Origin: Glaciecola petra
Lineage (GTDB): Bacteria > Pseudomonadota > Gammaproteobacteria > Enterobacterales > Alteromonadaceae
Assembly: GCF_031846345.1 (NCBI RefSeq)
Contig: NZ_JAVRHX010000001.1
Location: forward strand, 682,001-746,000
Direction of reading: 5' to 3'
Length of the DNA stretch: 64,000 nucleotides
Under the pieces are notes generated by a model. That model ran no database searches and was not told the DNA's origin. It saw only the letters and a program-made list of their open reading frames with translations. Made by a program: the position numbers and the translations under genes. This document shows positions 8,120 to 17,658 of the stretch, piece by piece; within the stretch, counting starts at the first letter, position 1; each line of letters starts with the position of its first letter.

Positions 8120-10219
8120 ATGCAGCTTGCACAAGCGTTTCAAAAAATTGATAAAAATCATTTAAAAAGTCTAACCAGTGGATTGGGCGCGCCGATTGTA
8201 GTGTTGGCCTTGATGGGTATGGTTATTCTACCTATGCCAACCATTTTATTAGACACTTTGTTTAGTTTTAATATTGCCTTGTCTTTAGTCATTATTTTAG
8301 TTTGTGTATTCACGCAACGCCCCGTAGATTTTGGTATTTTCCCTTTAGTATTGCTCGTTGCGACGGTTTTGCGCCTCGCACTAAACGTAGCATCTACCCG
8401 AGTCGTTCTTTTAGAAGGTCATGAAGGTGGGGATGCCGCTGGTAAAGTAATACAAGCATTTGGTGAAGTAGTCATTGGTGGTAATTATGTGGTAGGGGCG
8501 GTTATTTTTACCATCTTACTCATCATCAATTTTAAAGTGGTTACCGCAGGGGCTGGCAGAATTTCAGAAGTCAGCGCTAGATTTACTCTTGACGCGATGC
8601 CGGGCAAGCAAATGGCAATAGACGCTGACTTAAACGCAGGGTACATAGACCAGGATCAAGCGCGCAAAAGACGTCAAGAAATTACCAGTGAGGCAGATTT
8701 TTATGGCTCTATGGATGGTGCCTCTAAATTTGTAAAAGGCGATGCAATAGCAGGCCTGTTTATCATGTTAATCAATATTGTTGGCGGGCTTTTTATTGGC
8801 ATGTATCAACATGATTTGTCTTTCGGTAACGCAATGGAAGTGTACACCGTCTTAACAATTGGTGATGGTTTAGTTGCTCAAATACCTTCTTTATTGTTAT
8901 CGGTTGCGACCGCCATAATTGTGACTCGAGAAAACGATAGTCAAATAATGGGCGACGAAATTAGAGCGCAGCTAGCGAATAGACAAGCATTGTATATCAC
9001 TGCCATTATTTTATTTATTATGGGTATCATACCCGGGATGCCGCATTTTGCCTTTTTGACCTTTTCTGCAATGGTAGGTGGATATGCATTCTACCGCGAT
9101 TGGAGTGCTAAAAAGCGTGCTGAAGAAGCCGCAAAAGTGGCAAAAATGCCAGACAATGTCGCACCAATGGGCGAAGTTAAAGAGCTTAGTTGGGATGATG
9201 TGCAGCCATTAGACATTATAGGGCTAGAGGTTGGATATCGGTTGATTCCATTGGTTGATAAATCACAAGGTGGAGAATTACTCAATAGAATCAAAGGCGT
9301 TCGGAAAAAACTCTCACAAGAGCTTGGTTTTCTTATTCCACCTGTTCACATCCGCGATAATTTAGATTTCACGCCTAACGCTTATTCTATTTCTTTATTA
9401 GGTGTTAGCGTTGGCGAATCGCAAGTTAACCACGACCATGAATTGGCAATTAACCCGGGTCAAGTATTTGGCACACTCGAAGGCACCGTTACAAAAGACC
9501 CTGCATTTGGATTGGATGCTGTTTGGGTAAAACAAAGCCAACGAGAACATGCACAAACTTTAGGGTATACGGTGGTTGATTCAGCGACAGTTGTTGCCAC
9601 CCATTTGAGTCAATTACTGACAAATCATGCCCATCAATTGTTGGGACACGAAGAAGTACAACAACTTCTGGATATGCTTGAAAAGACACATCCAAAGCTA
9701 GTAGAAGGTTTGGTACCCGATATCTTGTCTCTTAGTTTGGTGGTTAAAGTACTACAAACATTATTGTCTGAAGGTGTGCCCATTAGGGACATGCGTACGA
9801 TAGTACAGACGCTTTCAGACTATGGTCCCAAAAGCCAAGACCCCGATGTATTAGTGTCTGCCTTGAGAATTTCACTTAAGCGACTGATAGTGCAAGAAAT
9901 AACCAATGGTAGTGCTGAAATTCCAGTAATTACACTTGCTCCTGAATTGGAACAGATGTTGCATAAGTCACTTCAGGCGGGTGGTGATGACGGCGCAGGA
10001 ATCGAACCTGGTTTGGCAGAAAAGCTTCAAGAATCTTTGTCAGAAGCGTGTCAACAACAAGAGGCTGCTGGTGAGCCTGCAGTATTGTTAACGTCAGGCA
10101 TGTTAAGACCGGTCTTATCAAAGTTTTTAAAACAAGCGGTGTCTGGTTTGCATGTGTTGAGTTATCAAGAAATACCAGATGATAAACAAATAAAGATAGT
10201 GTCATCAGTTGGGCAATAG
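8120..10219 (+). CDS. flhA: Flagellar export gate protein FlhA
   Basis: FlhA forms the nonameric ring of the flagellar export gate and binds chaperone-substrate complexes. The 699-residue protein has about eight membrane helices in the first ~320 residues, including the conserved FHIPEP-type region (VVTAGAGRISEVSARFTLDAMPGKQMAIDADLNAG, cited here by its parts at about 135-170). The cytoplasmic domain (about 355-699) has PPVHIRDNLDFTPNAYSI. Length matches E. coli FlhA (692). The gene lies directly downstream of a sigma-54 promoter and 59 bases before flhF. Confidence 0.96.
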   Translation: MQLAQAFQKIDKNHLKSLTSGLGAPIVVLALMGMVILPMPTILLDTLFSFNIALSLVIILVCVFTQRPVDFGIFPLVLLVATVLRLALNVASTRVVLLEGHEGGDAAGKVIQAFGEVVIGGNYVVGAVIFTILLIINFKVVTAGAGRISEVSARFTLDAMPGKQMAIDADLNAGYIDQDQARKRRQEITSEADFYGSMDGASKFVKGDAIAGLFIMLINIVGGLFIGMYQHDLSFGNAMEVYTVLTIGDGLVAQIPSLLLSVATAIIVTRENDSQIMGDEIRAQLANRQALYITAIILFIMGIIPGMPHFAFLTFSAMVGGYAFYRDWSAKKRAEEAAKVAKMPDNVAPMGEVKELSWDDVQPLDIIGLEVGYRLIPLVDKSQGGELLNRIKGVRKKLSQELGFLIPPVHIRDNLDFTPNAYSISLLGVSVGESQVNHDHELAINPGQVFGTLEGTVTKDPAFGLDAVWVKQSQREHAQTLGYTVVDSATVVATHLSQLLTNHAHQLLGHEEVQQLLDMLEKTHPKLVEGLVPDILSLSLVVKVLQTLLSEGVPIRDMRTIVQTLSDYGPKSQDPDVLVSALRISLKRLIVQEITNGSAEIPVITLAPELEQMLHKSLQAGGDDGAGIEPGLAEKLQESLSEACQQQEAAGEPAVLLTSGMLRPVLSKFLKQAVSGLHVLSYQEIPDDKQIKIVSSVGQ

Positions 10220-10278
10220 CCATCCGTTATTGTACTTCACGAAATATAGCGATTCAGAATTAGGCGGTAGAGAACAAT

Positions 10279-11778
10279 ATGAAGATTAGACGTTTTTTTG
10301 GAAAAGACATGCGAGAAGCGCTTAAGTTGGTCAAAGACGAACTTGGTGGTGATGCTGTTATTATGTCGAATAAAAAAGTTGCCAATGGCATTGAGTTAGT
10401 CGCAGCTATCGATCCTGCCGAAAAAATGCCTGATGCCAAAACGCAAGATAAGGTCTCTGCTACACCTAGTTTGAGCGAGATAATAGGTGATTCTGGACCT
10501 GATAGTTTGCAAGCATTATTAGAACAACAAAAAAGCCAACAGCATAATCAAACCAATGGCCAACAAGCTGAGAAAACTGAGACCCCAGTAGCTAAGCATG
10601 CTAGCAACAAGCAACGTTCATATCCTGCTTATAATGAGGCGGACCAAAATTTAAATCAATTAAATAGAGAGCCAGAAAAATCGCTTCACTATTCACAGCA
10701 AGCTGGTTATGGCGACGTGTCAGAACCTAGAGCTGATAACCGTATTTTTAGATCCCCTGCATTTTCTGAAGAAGAAAACGTAGCGCAACAGCACGCAAGC
10801 TCACAAGCTGGCGGTATTCAACCTCCTCCTAGTGTATTGGAGCCTGAAAAGCTAGATGTAATCAAAGCAGAGTTAGAATCCATTAAAAATGTACTCAAAT
10901 TCCAAGTCTCAGAACTTTCTGATGAACGCAGGAAACGCAACAATCCTGTCCATAGCTATTTGCATGAACAAATCATTAATATGGGAATTAGCGAACACCT
11001 AGCAAAACAGTTTATTGAATTTCTGCCTCATCAAGTAGATGAAAAAGAAGGTTGGAAATATATTCTTAATCTATTATCAAACCGCTTGCATATTGGTGGG
11101 AATGACATCTTAACACAGTCCGGTGTAGTTGCTCTTGTTGGCCCAACAGGCACAGGTAAAACCACTACACTCGCTAAGCTTGCCGCAAAGTATGCGCAAA
11201 AGTACGGTGCCGAAAACGTTGCTATGGTGACCATCGATACATACCGTATTGCTGCATTTGAGCAACTGTCAACTTACGGAAAAATAATTGGATGTAGCGT
11301 TAAGAAAGCGCATAACTCACAAGAATTAAATGATTGTTTGTATCAATTGCGCAATAAGAAATTAGTACTTATTGATACAGCAGGATTTAGTCAACGCGAT
11401 CATCGCTTGATTTCACAGCTTAACGAGTACGAGAGCAATATCAATTTAAGCATAAAAAAATATTTAGTATTGCCAGCGGGTGCACAATATCAAGTGCTTA
11501 AACAGACGGTCAAAGCATATCGTTCAACAGAAATCAAAGGCTGCATCTTTTCCAAATTAGATGAATGTTACAGTTTAGGTGAGGCGCTTAGCGTTATTAT
11601 CGAAAATGATATGTCCTTATCTTATGTGACAGACGGTCAGCGGGTCCCTGAAGATATAAAATTAGCTGATTCTGCCAACCTAACCCTGATTGCTGCCAAG
11701 CTATTTAGGAAATATGGTTCTGGTATGCAACATGATCAAATAGTCGAAAATACTTCGGCAGAAGCGGGTGTCTTATGA
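10279..11778 (+). CDS. flhF: Polar flagellar GTPase FlhF
   Basis: FlhF is an SRP-type GTPase that places the flagellum at the cell pole. The 499-residue protein has the conserved N-terminus MKIRRFFGKDMREALKLVKDELG, a Gln-rich low-complexity linker (about 55-190), the helical N domain and the G domain. The P-loop GPTGTGKT is at residues 288-295, followed by DTYRIAAFEQL and DTAGFSQRD. It overlaps flhG by 4 bases (ATGA), and the FlhF/FlhG pair indicates polar flagellation. Confidence 0.96.
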   Translation: MKIRRFFGKDMREALKLVKDELGGDAVIMSNKKVANGIELVAAIDPAEKMPDAKTQDKVSATPSLSEIIGDSGPDSLQALLEQQKSQQHNQTNGQQAEKTETPVAKHASNKQRSYPAYNEADQNLNQLNREPEKSLHYSQQAGYGDVSEPRADNRIFRSPAFSEEENVAQQHASSQAGGIQPPPSVLEPEKLDVIKAELESIKNVLKFQVSELSDERRKRNNPVHSYLHEQIINMGISEHLAKQFIEFLPHQVDEKEGWKYILNLLSNRLHIGGNDILTQSGVVALVGPTGTGKTTTLAKLAAKYAQKYGAENVAMVTIDTYRIAAFEQLSTYGKIIGCSVKKAHNSQELNDCLYQLRNKKLVLIDTAGFSQRDHRLISQLNEYESNINLSIKKYLVLPAGAQYQVLKQTVKAYRSTEIKGCIFSKLDECYSLGEALSVIIENDMSLSYVTDGQRVPEDIKLADSANLTLIAAKLFRKYGSGMQHDQIVENTSAEAGVL

Positions 11779-12626
11779 TTGACGACCAAGCTAGGAGTTT
11801 GCGTACAATGAGCCGGAACAAACAGGTAAAGGTTGTCGCCATTACTGGAGGTAAAGGAGGCGTTGGTAAAACTAGCGTCACGTTAAATACCGCAATAGCA
11901 TGTGCCAAATTGGGACGTCGTGTATTGGTACTCGATGCCGATTTAGGCTTGGCAAATGTAGATGTCATGTTAGGGCTAAGAGTTGAGCGTAATTTGTCTC
12001 ATGTGCTAAATGGAGACTGCACCCTCGACGAGATATTAGTCACAGGCCCACATGGAATCAAAATAGCACCAGCAACTTCGGGCACAAAATCTATGGCTGA
12101 ATTAAGTGCCCATGAACATGCGGGTCTTATTCGAGCCTTTGGCGAGTTAAAAACACCCATTGACCTTATGTTAATAGATACCGCCGCGGGTATTTCGGAC
12201 ATGGTTGTGAGTTTTTCGAGAGCAGCTCAAGATGTTGTGCTTGTTGTATGCGACGAACCCACTTCCCTAACTGATGCATATGCGTTAATAAAAATACTAA
12301 ACAGAGAGCAAGGCGTTTTTAAATTTAAAATTATTGCAAACACCGTTCGCAGTGAGAGAGAAGGCAAAGAGCTATTTAGCAAACTATCGAAAGTAACCAC
12401 GCGCTTTTTAGACGTAGCACTGGAATTAATCGCTATTGTGCCATTTGATGAAAATGTGCGTAAAGCGGTACGCAAACAAAGTGCTATTGTTGAGGCATTT
12501 CCTGCTTCACCCGCTTCTAAAGCAATTAATAAATTAGCAATAGACATGCAGCACTGGCCCATGCCAGCGCAAGCTGGGGGACACTTAGAGTTTTTTATTG
12601 AAAACTTAGTGTCATTGCATGATTAG
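11775..12626 (+). CDS. flhG: Flagellar number regulator FlhG (FleN), MinD/ParA-type ATPase
   Basis: FlhG is a MinD-like ATPase that limits the number of polar flagella by acting on FlhF and on the FlrA/FleQ regulator. The 283-residue protein has the deviant Walker A KGGVGKT at residues 27-33, the switch DADLGLANVDVMLG, DTAAGISDMVVSF, and a C-terminal amphipathic stretch. An N-terminal extension (MIDDQARSLRTM) with the DQA-LR pattern used by FlhG to stimulate FlhF GTPase is present. The start overlaps the flhF stop (ATGA), so the two are translationally coupled. Confidence 0.95.
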   Translation: MIDDQARSLRTMSRNKQVKVVAITGGKGGVGKTSVTLNTAIACAKLGRRVLVLDADLGLANVDVMLGLRVERNLSHVLNGDCTLDEILVTGPHGIKIAPATSGTKSMAELSAHEHAGLIRAFGELKTPIDLMLIDTAAGISDMVVSFSRAAQDVVLVVCDEPTSLTDAYALIKILNREQGVFKFKIIANTVRSEREGKELFSKLSKVTTRFLDVALELIAIVPFDENVRKAVRKQSAIVEAFPASPASKAINKLAIDMQHWPMPAQAGGHLEFFIENLVSLHD

Positions 12627-12635
12627 GTAACCATA

Positions 12636-13364
12636 GTGAGTATACAAGTGACTGGATATCAACAACAAATAGACAAAAACCAATTGGTTGAAAAACACGC
12701 ACCACTAGTGAAGCGAATCGCTCATCATCTATTGGCCCGATTACCTGCGAGTGTGTTAGTCGATGACTTAATACAATCAGGCATGATTGGTTTGTTAGAG
12801 GCAGCAAGAAACTTTGACGGTACAAAAGGCGCTAGTTTTGAAACGTTTGCAGGTATTAGGATCAGGGGCGCCATGCTTGATGAAATTCGTAAGGGAGATT
12901 GGACACCCCGATCCGTCCACAAGAATTCTAGGGCAATAACTGAAGCGATCAATCAAGTTGAGAAGAGTACTGGCAGAGATGCGAGAGATACTGAAGTAGC
13001 TAGTGCTTTAGACGTTACCCTTAAAGATTACCATCAAATGCTTAACGAAGTTAACGCTGGAAAATTAGTTGGAATTGAAGATTTAGGCGTTAGTGAAGAT
13101 GTTTTAACTACGGAAGAGTCAAAAGGTGCCGATAAACCTTTTGAAGAGATGATGCAAGGTTCGTTTCAAAAAGCACTGGCAAAGGCTATTACGACTTTAC
13201 CCGAGCGCGAAGCGATTGTTTTAGCCTTGTATTATGATGAAGAACTAAATTTAAGAGAGATTGGTGAAGTGCTAGAAGTGAGTGAATCTCGCGTTAGCCA
13301 AATCCACTCTCAAGCCATGATAAAGCTGAAGTCTAAAATGCAATCTTGGCAAGTAGAGAAATAA
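12636..13364 (+). CDS. fliA: Flagellar sigma factor FliA (sigma-28)
   Basis: FliA directs late flagellar and chemotaxis gene transcription. The 242-residue protein has region 2 (HAPLVKRIAHHLLARLPASV, DDLIQSGMIGLLEAARNFD, FETFAGIRIRGAMLDEIRK), region 3 and region 4 (LPEREAIVLALYYDEELNLREIGEVLEVSESRVSQIHSQA, given here by its boundary residues at about 185-225). The start is GTG, 9 bases after the flhG stop. Length equals E. coli FliA (239). It is followed by cheY in the same direction. Confidence 0.96.
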   Translation: MSIQVTGYQQQIDKNQLVEKHAPLVKRIAHHLLARLPASVLVDDLIQSGMIGLLEAARNFDGTKGASFETFAGIRIRGAMLDEIRKGDWTPRSVHKNSRAITEAINQVEKSTGRDARDTEVASALDVTLKDYHQMLNEVNAGKLVGIEDLGVSEDVLTTEESKGADKPFEEMMQGSFQKALAKAITTLPEREAIVLALYYDEELNLREIGEVLEVSESRVSQIHSQAMIKLKSKMQSWQVEK

Positions 13365-13390
13365 TTTTAATTCGAATAAAGATCCTTAGC

Positions 13391-13396
13391 GGAGGT
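13391..13396 (+). promoter_or_regulatory. Strong ribosome-binding site deciding a TTG start for cheY
   Basis: GGAGGT is a near-perfect Shine-Dalgarno sequence. It lies 4 bases before TTG 13401 but 16 bases before the next in-frame ATG (13413). TTG gives the N-terminus MDKSMKILVVDDFSTMRR, which matches the length of Vibrio CheY N-termini, so TTG is the more likely start. Confidence 0.65.
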
Positions 13397-13400
13397 AGTT

Positions 13401-13784
13401 TTGGATAAAAGTATGAAAATTCTCGTTGTTGATGATTTTTCAACAATGCGTCGCATCATAAAAAACCTTTTGAAAGATCTTGGGTTTAGCAATATACAAG
13501 AGGCTGATGATGGCAATACTGCCTTGCCTATGCTTAATCAAGGTGATTTTGATTTTGTTGTTACTGACTGGAATATGCCAGGCATGCAAGGCATAGACTT
13601 ACTCAGAGCCATTCGTTCTGATGATAAGCTAAAACACCTCCCAGTATTAATGGTAACTGCAGAAGCCAAGAAAGAGCAAATAGTGGCTGCGGCTCAAGCA
13701 GGCGTTAATGGGTATGTTGTTAAGCCATTCACAGCTGCAACCCTTAAAGAGAAACTAGACAAAATATTTGAACGTTTAGGTTAA
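13401..13784 (+). CDS. cheY: Chemotaxis response regulator CheY
   Basis: CheY is the single-domain response regulator phosphorylated by CheA. CheY-P binds FliM and reverses the motor. The 127-residue receiver domain has the acidic pair DD at 12-13, the phosphoacceptor Asp in VTDWNMPGMQG (about 58), the conserved Thr in VTAEAKKEQI and the Lys in VVKPFTAATL. The start is TTG with a strong GGAGGT ribosome site. It lies 36 bases after fliA and 21 bases before cheZ. Confidence 0.97.
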   Translation: MDKSMKILVVDDFSTMRRIIKNLLKDLGFSNIQEADDGNTALPMLNQGDFDFVVTDWNMPGMQGIDLLRAIRSDDKLKHLPVLMVTAEAKKEQIVAAAQAGVNGYVVKPFTAATLKEKLDKIFERLG

Positions 13785-13805
13785 CTCATTTCAAAGGTAG
13801 ATATT

Positions 13806-14552
13806 ATGACGCAAGAAACACCTTTGATGACGCTGGATCAGGCCAAAGAACTCGTCAAACACTTAGAATCTAATGATACGCATGCAGCCAACCAAATCAT
13901 TCAAAATTCGCAGGCGCCAGAATCTGCTGCATTGTTTTCGGAAGTAGGCAAATTAACTCGTCAACTTCACGATTCACTCAATAGCTTTAAAATAGACGAT
14001 CGCATTAGCCACCTAACGCAAGAAGAACTTCCCGACGCAACTGCGCGACTAGAGTATGTGATTGCTGAGACTGAAAAAGCTGCTAACTGCACAATGGATG
14101 CAGTTGAAAATAGTATGCCTATTGCTGAAAAACTTTCCGAGCGCTTAGATTGCATCATGCCTGAGTGGAAGAAACTCATGCATAGACAAATAGAACTGGG
14201 CGAGTTCAAGAACTTATGTCACGAATTAGATGGTTTGTTAACTGATGCCCGAAAAGATTCCCAAGCCCTCAATGCAAAATTGACCGAAGTTCTTATGGCG
14301 CAGGGCTATCAAGATATTACAGGGCAAGTTATTAATAAAGTAATTACCTTAGTCAAAGAAGTTGAAAATCATTTAATTGGTATGTTAGCGACATTTAGTG
14401 GTCCAGAGTCGATAGAAGAAAACGCTCAGGCATCCAAGAAATCTGACGATAAGGTAAAAGCGGAAGGGCCGATTATAGATGCAGAAAAACGTGATGACGT
14501 CGTGCAAGGGCAAGACGATGTTGACGATTTGCTGTCAAGTTTAGGATTTTAG
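13806..14552 (+). CDS. cheZ: CheY-P phosphatase CheZ
   Basis: CheZ removes phosphate from CheY-P to reset the motor signal. The 248-residue protein is mostly helical, with the CheZ signature ALNAKLTEVLMAQGYQDITGQ (given in parts: about 155-178). The catalytic Gln is in YQDITGQVI, and the C-terminal CheY-binding peptide is DDVDDLLSSLGF. Length is slightly above E. coli CheZ (214). It is 12 bases upstream of cheA and in the same operon. Confidence 0.95.
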   Translation: MTQETPLMTLDQAKELVKHLESNDTHAANQIIQNSQAPESAALFSEVGKLTRQLHDSLNSFKIDDRISHLTQEELPDATARLEYVIAETEKAANCTMDAVENSMPIAEKLSERLDCIMPEWKKLMHRQIELGEFKNLCHELDGLLTDARKDSQALNAKLTEVLMAQGYQDITGQVINKVITLVKEVENHLIGMLATFSGPESIEENAQASKKSDDKVKAEGPIIDAEKRDDVVQGQDDVDDLLSSLGF

Positions 14553-14564
14553 GGGAGCGCTTAG

Positions 14565-16793
14565 ATGTCGTTTGAAGTTGATGAGGATATTCTTCAGGAT
14601 TTTATGGTTGAAGCCGGTGAAATTCTAGAGTTACTCCAAGAACAACTCGTTGATCTCGAGAACAATCCAGAAGATGCCGATTTATTGAATGCCATATTTC
14701 GTGGCTACCATACTGTAAAAGGTGGTGCTGGATTTTTGTCACTGACAGAACTAGTTGACATATGCCATGGTGCCGAAAACGTTTTCGATGTAATGCGTAA
14801 TGGTCAGAGATCATTAACACCTGAATTAATGGACGTCATACTACAAGCCACAGATGTAGTAGTAGATATGTTTGAAAATGTAAAATCAAGACAGCCTCTT
14901 GAAGCCGCTCCGGAACATTTAATCAAGATATTACATAAGCTCAGTTCACCAGAAGTTGAAGGTGAAACGATCTTTGGCGAAGCCGAAACAGCTGAGCAAT
15001 CAAAATCAGCTGTTGAAGATGAAACAGTTGAAGAGAAAAGTAATGAATCTGCAGCAGAGCCTCAGAGCAGTGCTCAAGAAGCCGCTCAAACAGAAGACTC
15101 TATCGAAGAAATTACTGAAGATGAATTTGAAGCGCTATTAGATGAACTGCATGGTGAGGGTGGACCGACATCAAAGCCAAGTTCACCGGCTAAAAATGAA
15201 ACACCAGAAGCGAAAAATAGTGCGGAAGATAGCGATATTACCGACGATGAATTTGAAGCTCTACTTGATGATATTCATGGTAAAGGCAGTTTTAAAGCAG
15301 AGACTTCTACAAGCCAATCAGAGACGCCGGAAAGTGTAAGTCCAAGTATAACTAATAACGACGACGAAATAAGTGATGATGAGTTTGAAGCGTTATTAGA
15401 TGATTTGCATGGTAAAGGAAAAGCGCCGACGATTGCAGATTCGAACGTACCAACTGATAAGGTCGCAAAAGAAACACCTGCGACCCCTCCAAAAAACGAG
15501 GGTCAGAGTGAGATACCTAAAAAGCCAGAACAAAAACCTGTAGCAGCGAGTAAAGAAACAACTCATACTACCAACGCAGCGCCTAAAAAAGAGGTTTCTC
15601 GTAAGAAAGCAGAGACTAAATCAGCTCCTCCACAAGCTGAAACGACCGTTCGGGTAGATACTAAAAGACTTGACCAAATTATGAATATGGTGGGCGAATT
15701 AGTATTAGTCAGAAATCGCCTAATCAGTCTTGGAATAAATGTTGCTGACGAAAGCATGACGAAAGCGATTGCAAATTTAGATGTTGTCACTGGAGACTTG
15801 CAGGGTGCGGTGATGAAAACCCGCATGCAACCTATCAAAAAAGTGTTCGGAAGATTCCCCAGAGTTGTAAGGGATATGGCAAGAACACTGAAAAAAGAAA
15901 TTACTCTTGTGCTTGAAGGCGAAGAAACTGATTTAGATAAGAATTTAGTAGAGGCTTTAGCCGATCCTTTAGTGCATTTGGTGCGAAATTCTGTTGACCA
16001 CGGTATAGAGATGCCGGATGAGCGTCAAGCTCAGGGTAAACCTCGAATGGGTACAGTCAAATTAGCAGCCTCCCAAGAGGGTGACCATATTTTATTGACT
16101 ATTACCGATGACGGTAAAGGAATGGACGCGGAGAAATTAAAAGAAATTGCTATTTCTCGTGGCGTATTAGATGCAGATGCTGCCGCACGCATGTCAGACA
16201 ATGACGCATTTAATCTTATATTTGCGCCAGGATTTTCCACTAAAACAGAAATAAGTGATATATCTGGTCGTGGCGTGGGCATGGATGTAGTTAAGACTAA
16301 AATCACCCAATTAAATGGTAGTGTGCGAATAGATTCTAAAATGGGTGAAGGAACGACATTAGAAATAAAAGTGCCTTTGACTTTAGCCATTTTGCCTACA
16401 TTAATGATTGTTGTCGGTGAACAAACCTTTGCTTTGCCTCTAGGCGCAGTAAACGAAATTATTAATATGGATTTGAGCAAAACAAATACGGTAGATGGGC
16501 AATTGACCATGATTGTGCGTTCAAAAGCGATTCCACTATTTTATTTAAACGACTGGCTTAACCCGCATAAACCGAGTCAAGAGCGTGATAAGGGCCATGT
16601 TGTCGTTATGCAAATTGGGCCTACTCAAATTGGTTTTGCGGTTGACTCTTTAATTGGTCAAGAAGAAGTGGTGATCAAACCTTTAGATGCATTGTTGCAA
16701 GGAACCGCAGGTATGGCGGGTGCAACAATTACGTCTGATGGTGGAATTGCATTAATTCTAGATGTGCCGGGCCTGCTCAAAAGATATTCCTAG
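14565..16793 (+). CDS. cheA: Chemotaxis histidine kinase CheA with triplicated acidic linker motif
   Basis: CheA autophosphorylates in response to receptors and passes phosphate to CheY. The 742-residue protein has a P1/HPt domain (about 5-105, phospho-His49 in FRGYHTVKGG) and a long acidic, low-complexity linker (about 130-355). The P3 dimerisation domain follows (from about 362, VDTKRLDQIMNMVGELV), then the P4 ATPase (LVHLVRNSVDHGIE; DDGKGMD; GRGVGMDVV) and the P5 CheW-like domain at the end. No clear P2 CheY-binding domain is visible. The linker instead holds three copies of a motif DEFEALLD-x2-HG at residues 183, 225 and 269. In Vibrio a linker segment of CheA (LID) contacts ParP, whose gene is downstream here, so the repeats are plausible docking sites (inference). 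Confidence 0.95.
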   Translation: MSFEVDEDILQDFMVEAGEILELLQEQLVDLENNPEDADLLNAIFRGYHTVKGGAGFLSLTELVDICHGAENVFDVMRNGQRSLTPELMDVILQATDVVVDMFENVKSRQPLEAAPEHLIKILHKLSSPEVEGETIFGEAETAEQSKSAVEDETVEEKSNESAAEPQSSAQEAAQTEDSIEEITEDEFEALLDELHGEGGPTSKPSSPAKNETPEAKNSAEDSDITDDEFEALLDDIHGKGSFKAETSTSQSETPESVSPSITNNDDEISDDEFEALLDDLHGKGKAPTIADSNVPTDKVAKETPATPPKNEGQSEIPKKPEQKPVAASKETTHTTNAAPKKEVSRKKAETKSAPPQAETTVRVDTKRLDQIMNMVGELVLVRNRLISLGINVADESMTKAIANLDVVTGDLQGAVMKTRMQPIKKVFGRFPRVVRDMARTLKKEITLVLEGEETDLDKNLVEALADPLVHLVRNSVDHGIEMPDERQAQGKPRMGTVKLAASQEGDHILLTITDDGKGMDAEKLKEIAISRGVLDADAAARMSDNDAFNLIFAPGFSTKTEISDISGRGVGMDVVKTKITQLNGSVRIDSKMGEGTTLEIKVPLTLAILPTLMIVVGEQTFALPLGAVNEIINMDLSKTNTVDGQLTMIVRSKAIPLFYLNDWLNPHKPSQERDKGHVVVMQIGPTQIGFAVDSLIGQEEVVIKPLDALLQGTAGMAGATITSDGGIALILDVPGLLKRYS

Positions 16794-16881
16794 ACTAAAA
16801 TAATGCCGTTCTGAGCCAATAATTTTTGTGCCTAGTTTGCAACAATGAGTTTTGGTAATCAATCATGAGATCTTTATTATA

Positions 16882-17658
16882 ATGAAGGTTTGGAGCCTGG
16901 TAAATCAAAAAGGAGGAGTAGGTAAAACTACCTCTACTATTAGCATTGCTGCTTGTTTGAGCGCATTAGGCAAGCGAGTATTACTGATTGACTTAGATCC
17001 ACAAAGTTCGCTGAGTTACTATTTAGGAATAGACAGCGATACTTTGCAACATACCTTGTTCGATGTCTTCACCTCGCCACAAAATACAGTCAAATTAAAA
17101 GCAATTGTAAATAAAGTGACGGTGCAAACTAGCATCCAAAATGTAACACTATTACCCTCGCATATGGCACTTTCGACTATAGATAATGCGCTATCACAGC
17201 AGACGGGTAAGGGGCTCATAATTAAAAATGCCCTTGATTGTATATCTAGTGATTATGATTATGTGCTGATAGATTGCCCACCCGTGTTAGGGGTCTTGAT
17301 GATAAACGCAATTACCAGTTCAGATAAATTGATTTTACCGACACAAACTGAATATCTCGCTTTTCAAGGTTTACAACGCATGATGAGTACTCTAGAAAAA
17401 TTACGCACAAATCTGAAACAAGATGCACGTATTCTCATTGTGCCGACATTGTTTGATAGGCGCTACAATGCAGCTATTCGGACCTATTCGTTAATAAGAG
17501 AAACCTTTAAAGAAAGCCTATGGAAAGGCTATATCCCTATTGATACAAAATTTAGAGATGCCAGCGCTATTGGCGCGTCAATTGTCGAAGTTGCGCCCGA
17601 ATCAAGAGGCGCCTTTGCTTATGAAAAGTTAACGAATGATTTACTAAAACATGAATGA
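16882..17658 (+). CDS. parC: ParC: ParA-type ATPase positioning polar chemotaxis arrays
   Basis: ParC is a ParA/Soj-family ATPase that places chemosensory arrays at the pole in Vibrio. The chosen ATG 16882 gives MKVWSLVNQKGGVGKTTSTIS, with the P-loop KGGVGKTT right after the start, as in known ParC. The TTG at 16852 would add ten unmatched residues. Further motifs are LLIDLDPQSSLSYYLG and YDYVLIDCPPVLG. The protein has 258 residues. It overlaps parP by 8 bases. Only 88 bases separate it from cheA, leaving no room for cheB. Confidence 0.9.
   Translation: MKVWSLVNQKGGVGKTTSTISIAACLSALGKRVLLIDLDPQSSLSYYLGIDSDTLQHTLFDVFTSPQNTVKLKAIVNKVTVQTSIQNVTLLPSHMALSTIDNALSQQTGKGLIIKNALDCISSDYDYVLIDCPPVLGVLMINAITSSDKLILPTQTEYLAFQGLQRMMSTLEKLRTNLKQDARILIVPTLFDRRYNAAIRTYSLIRETFKESLWKGYIPIDTKFRDASAIGASIVEVAPESRGAFAYEKLTNDLLKHE

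Noticed and set aside
15563..16510. Antisense open frames inside cheA
   Set aside because: Codon shadows of a well-defined gene with no independent support.
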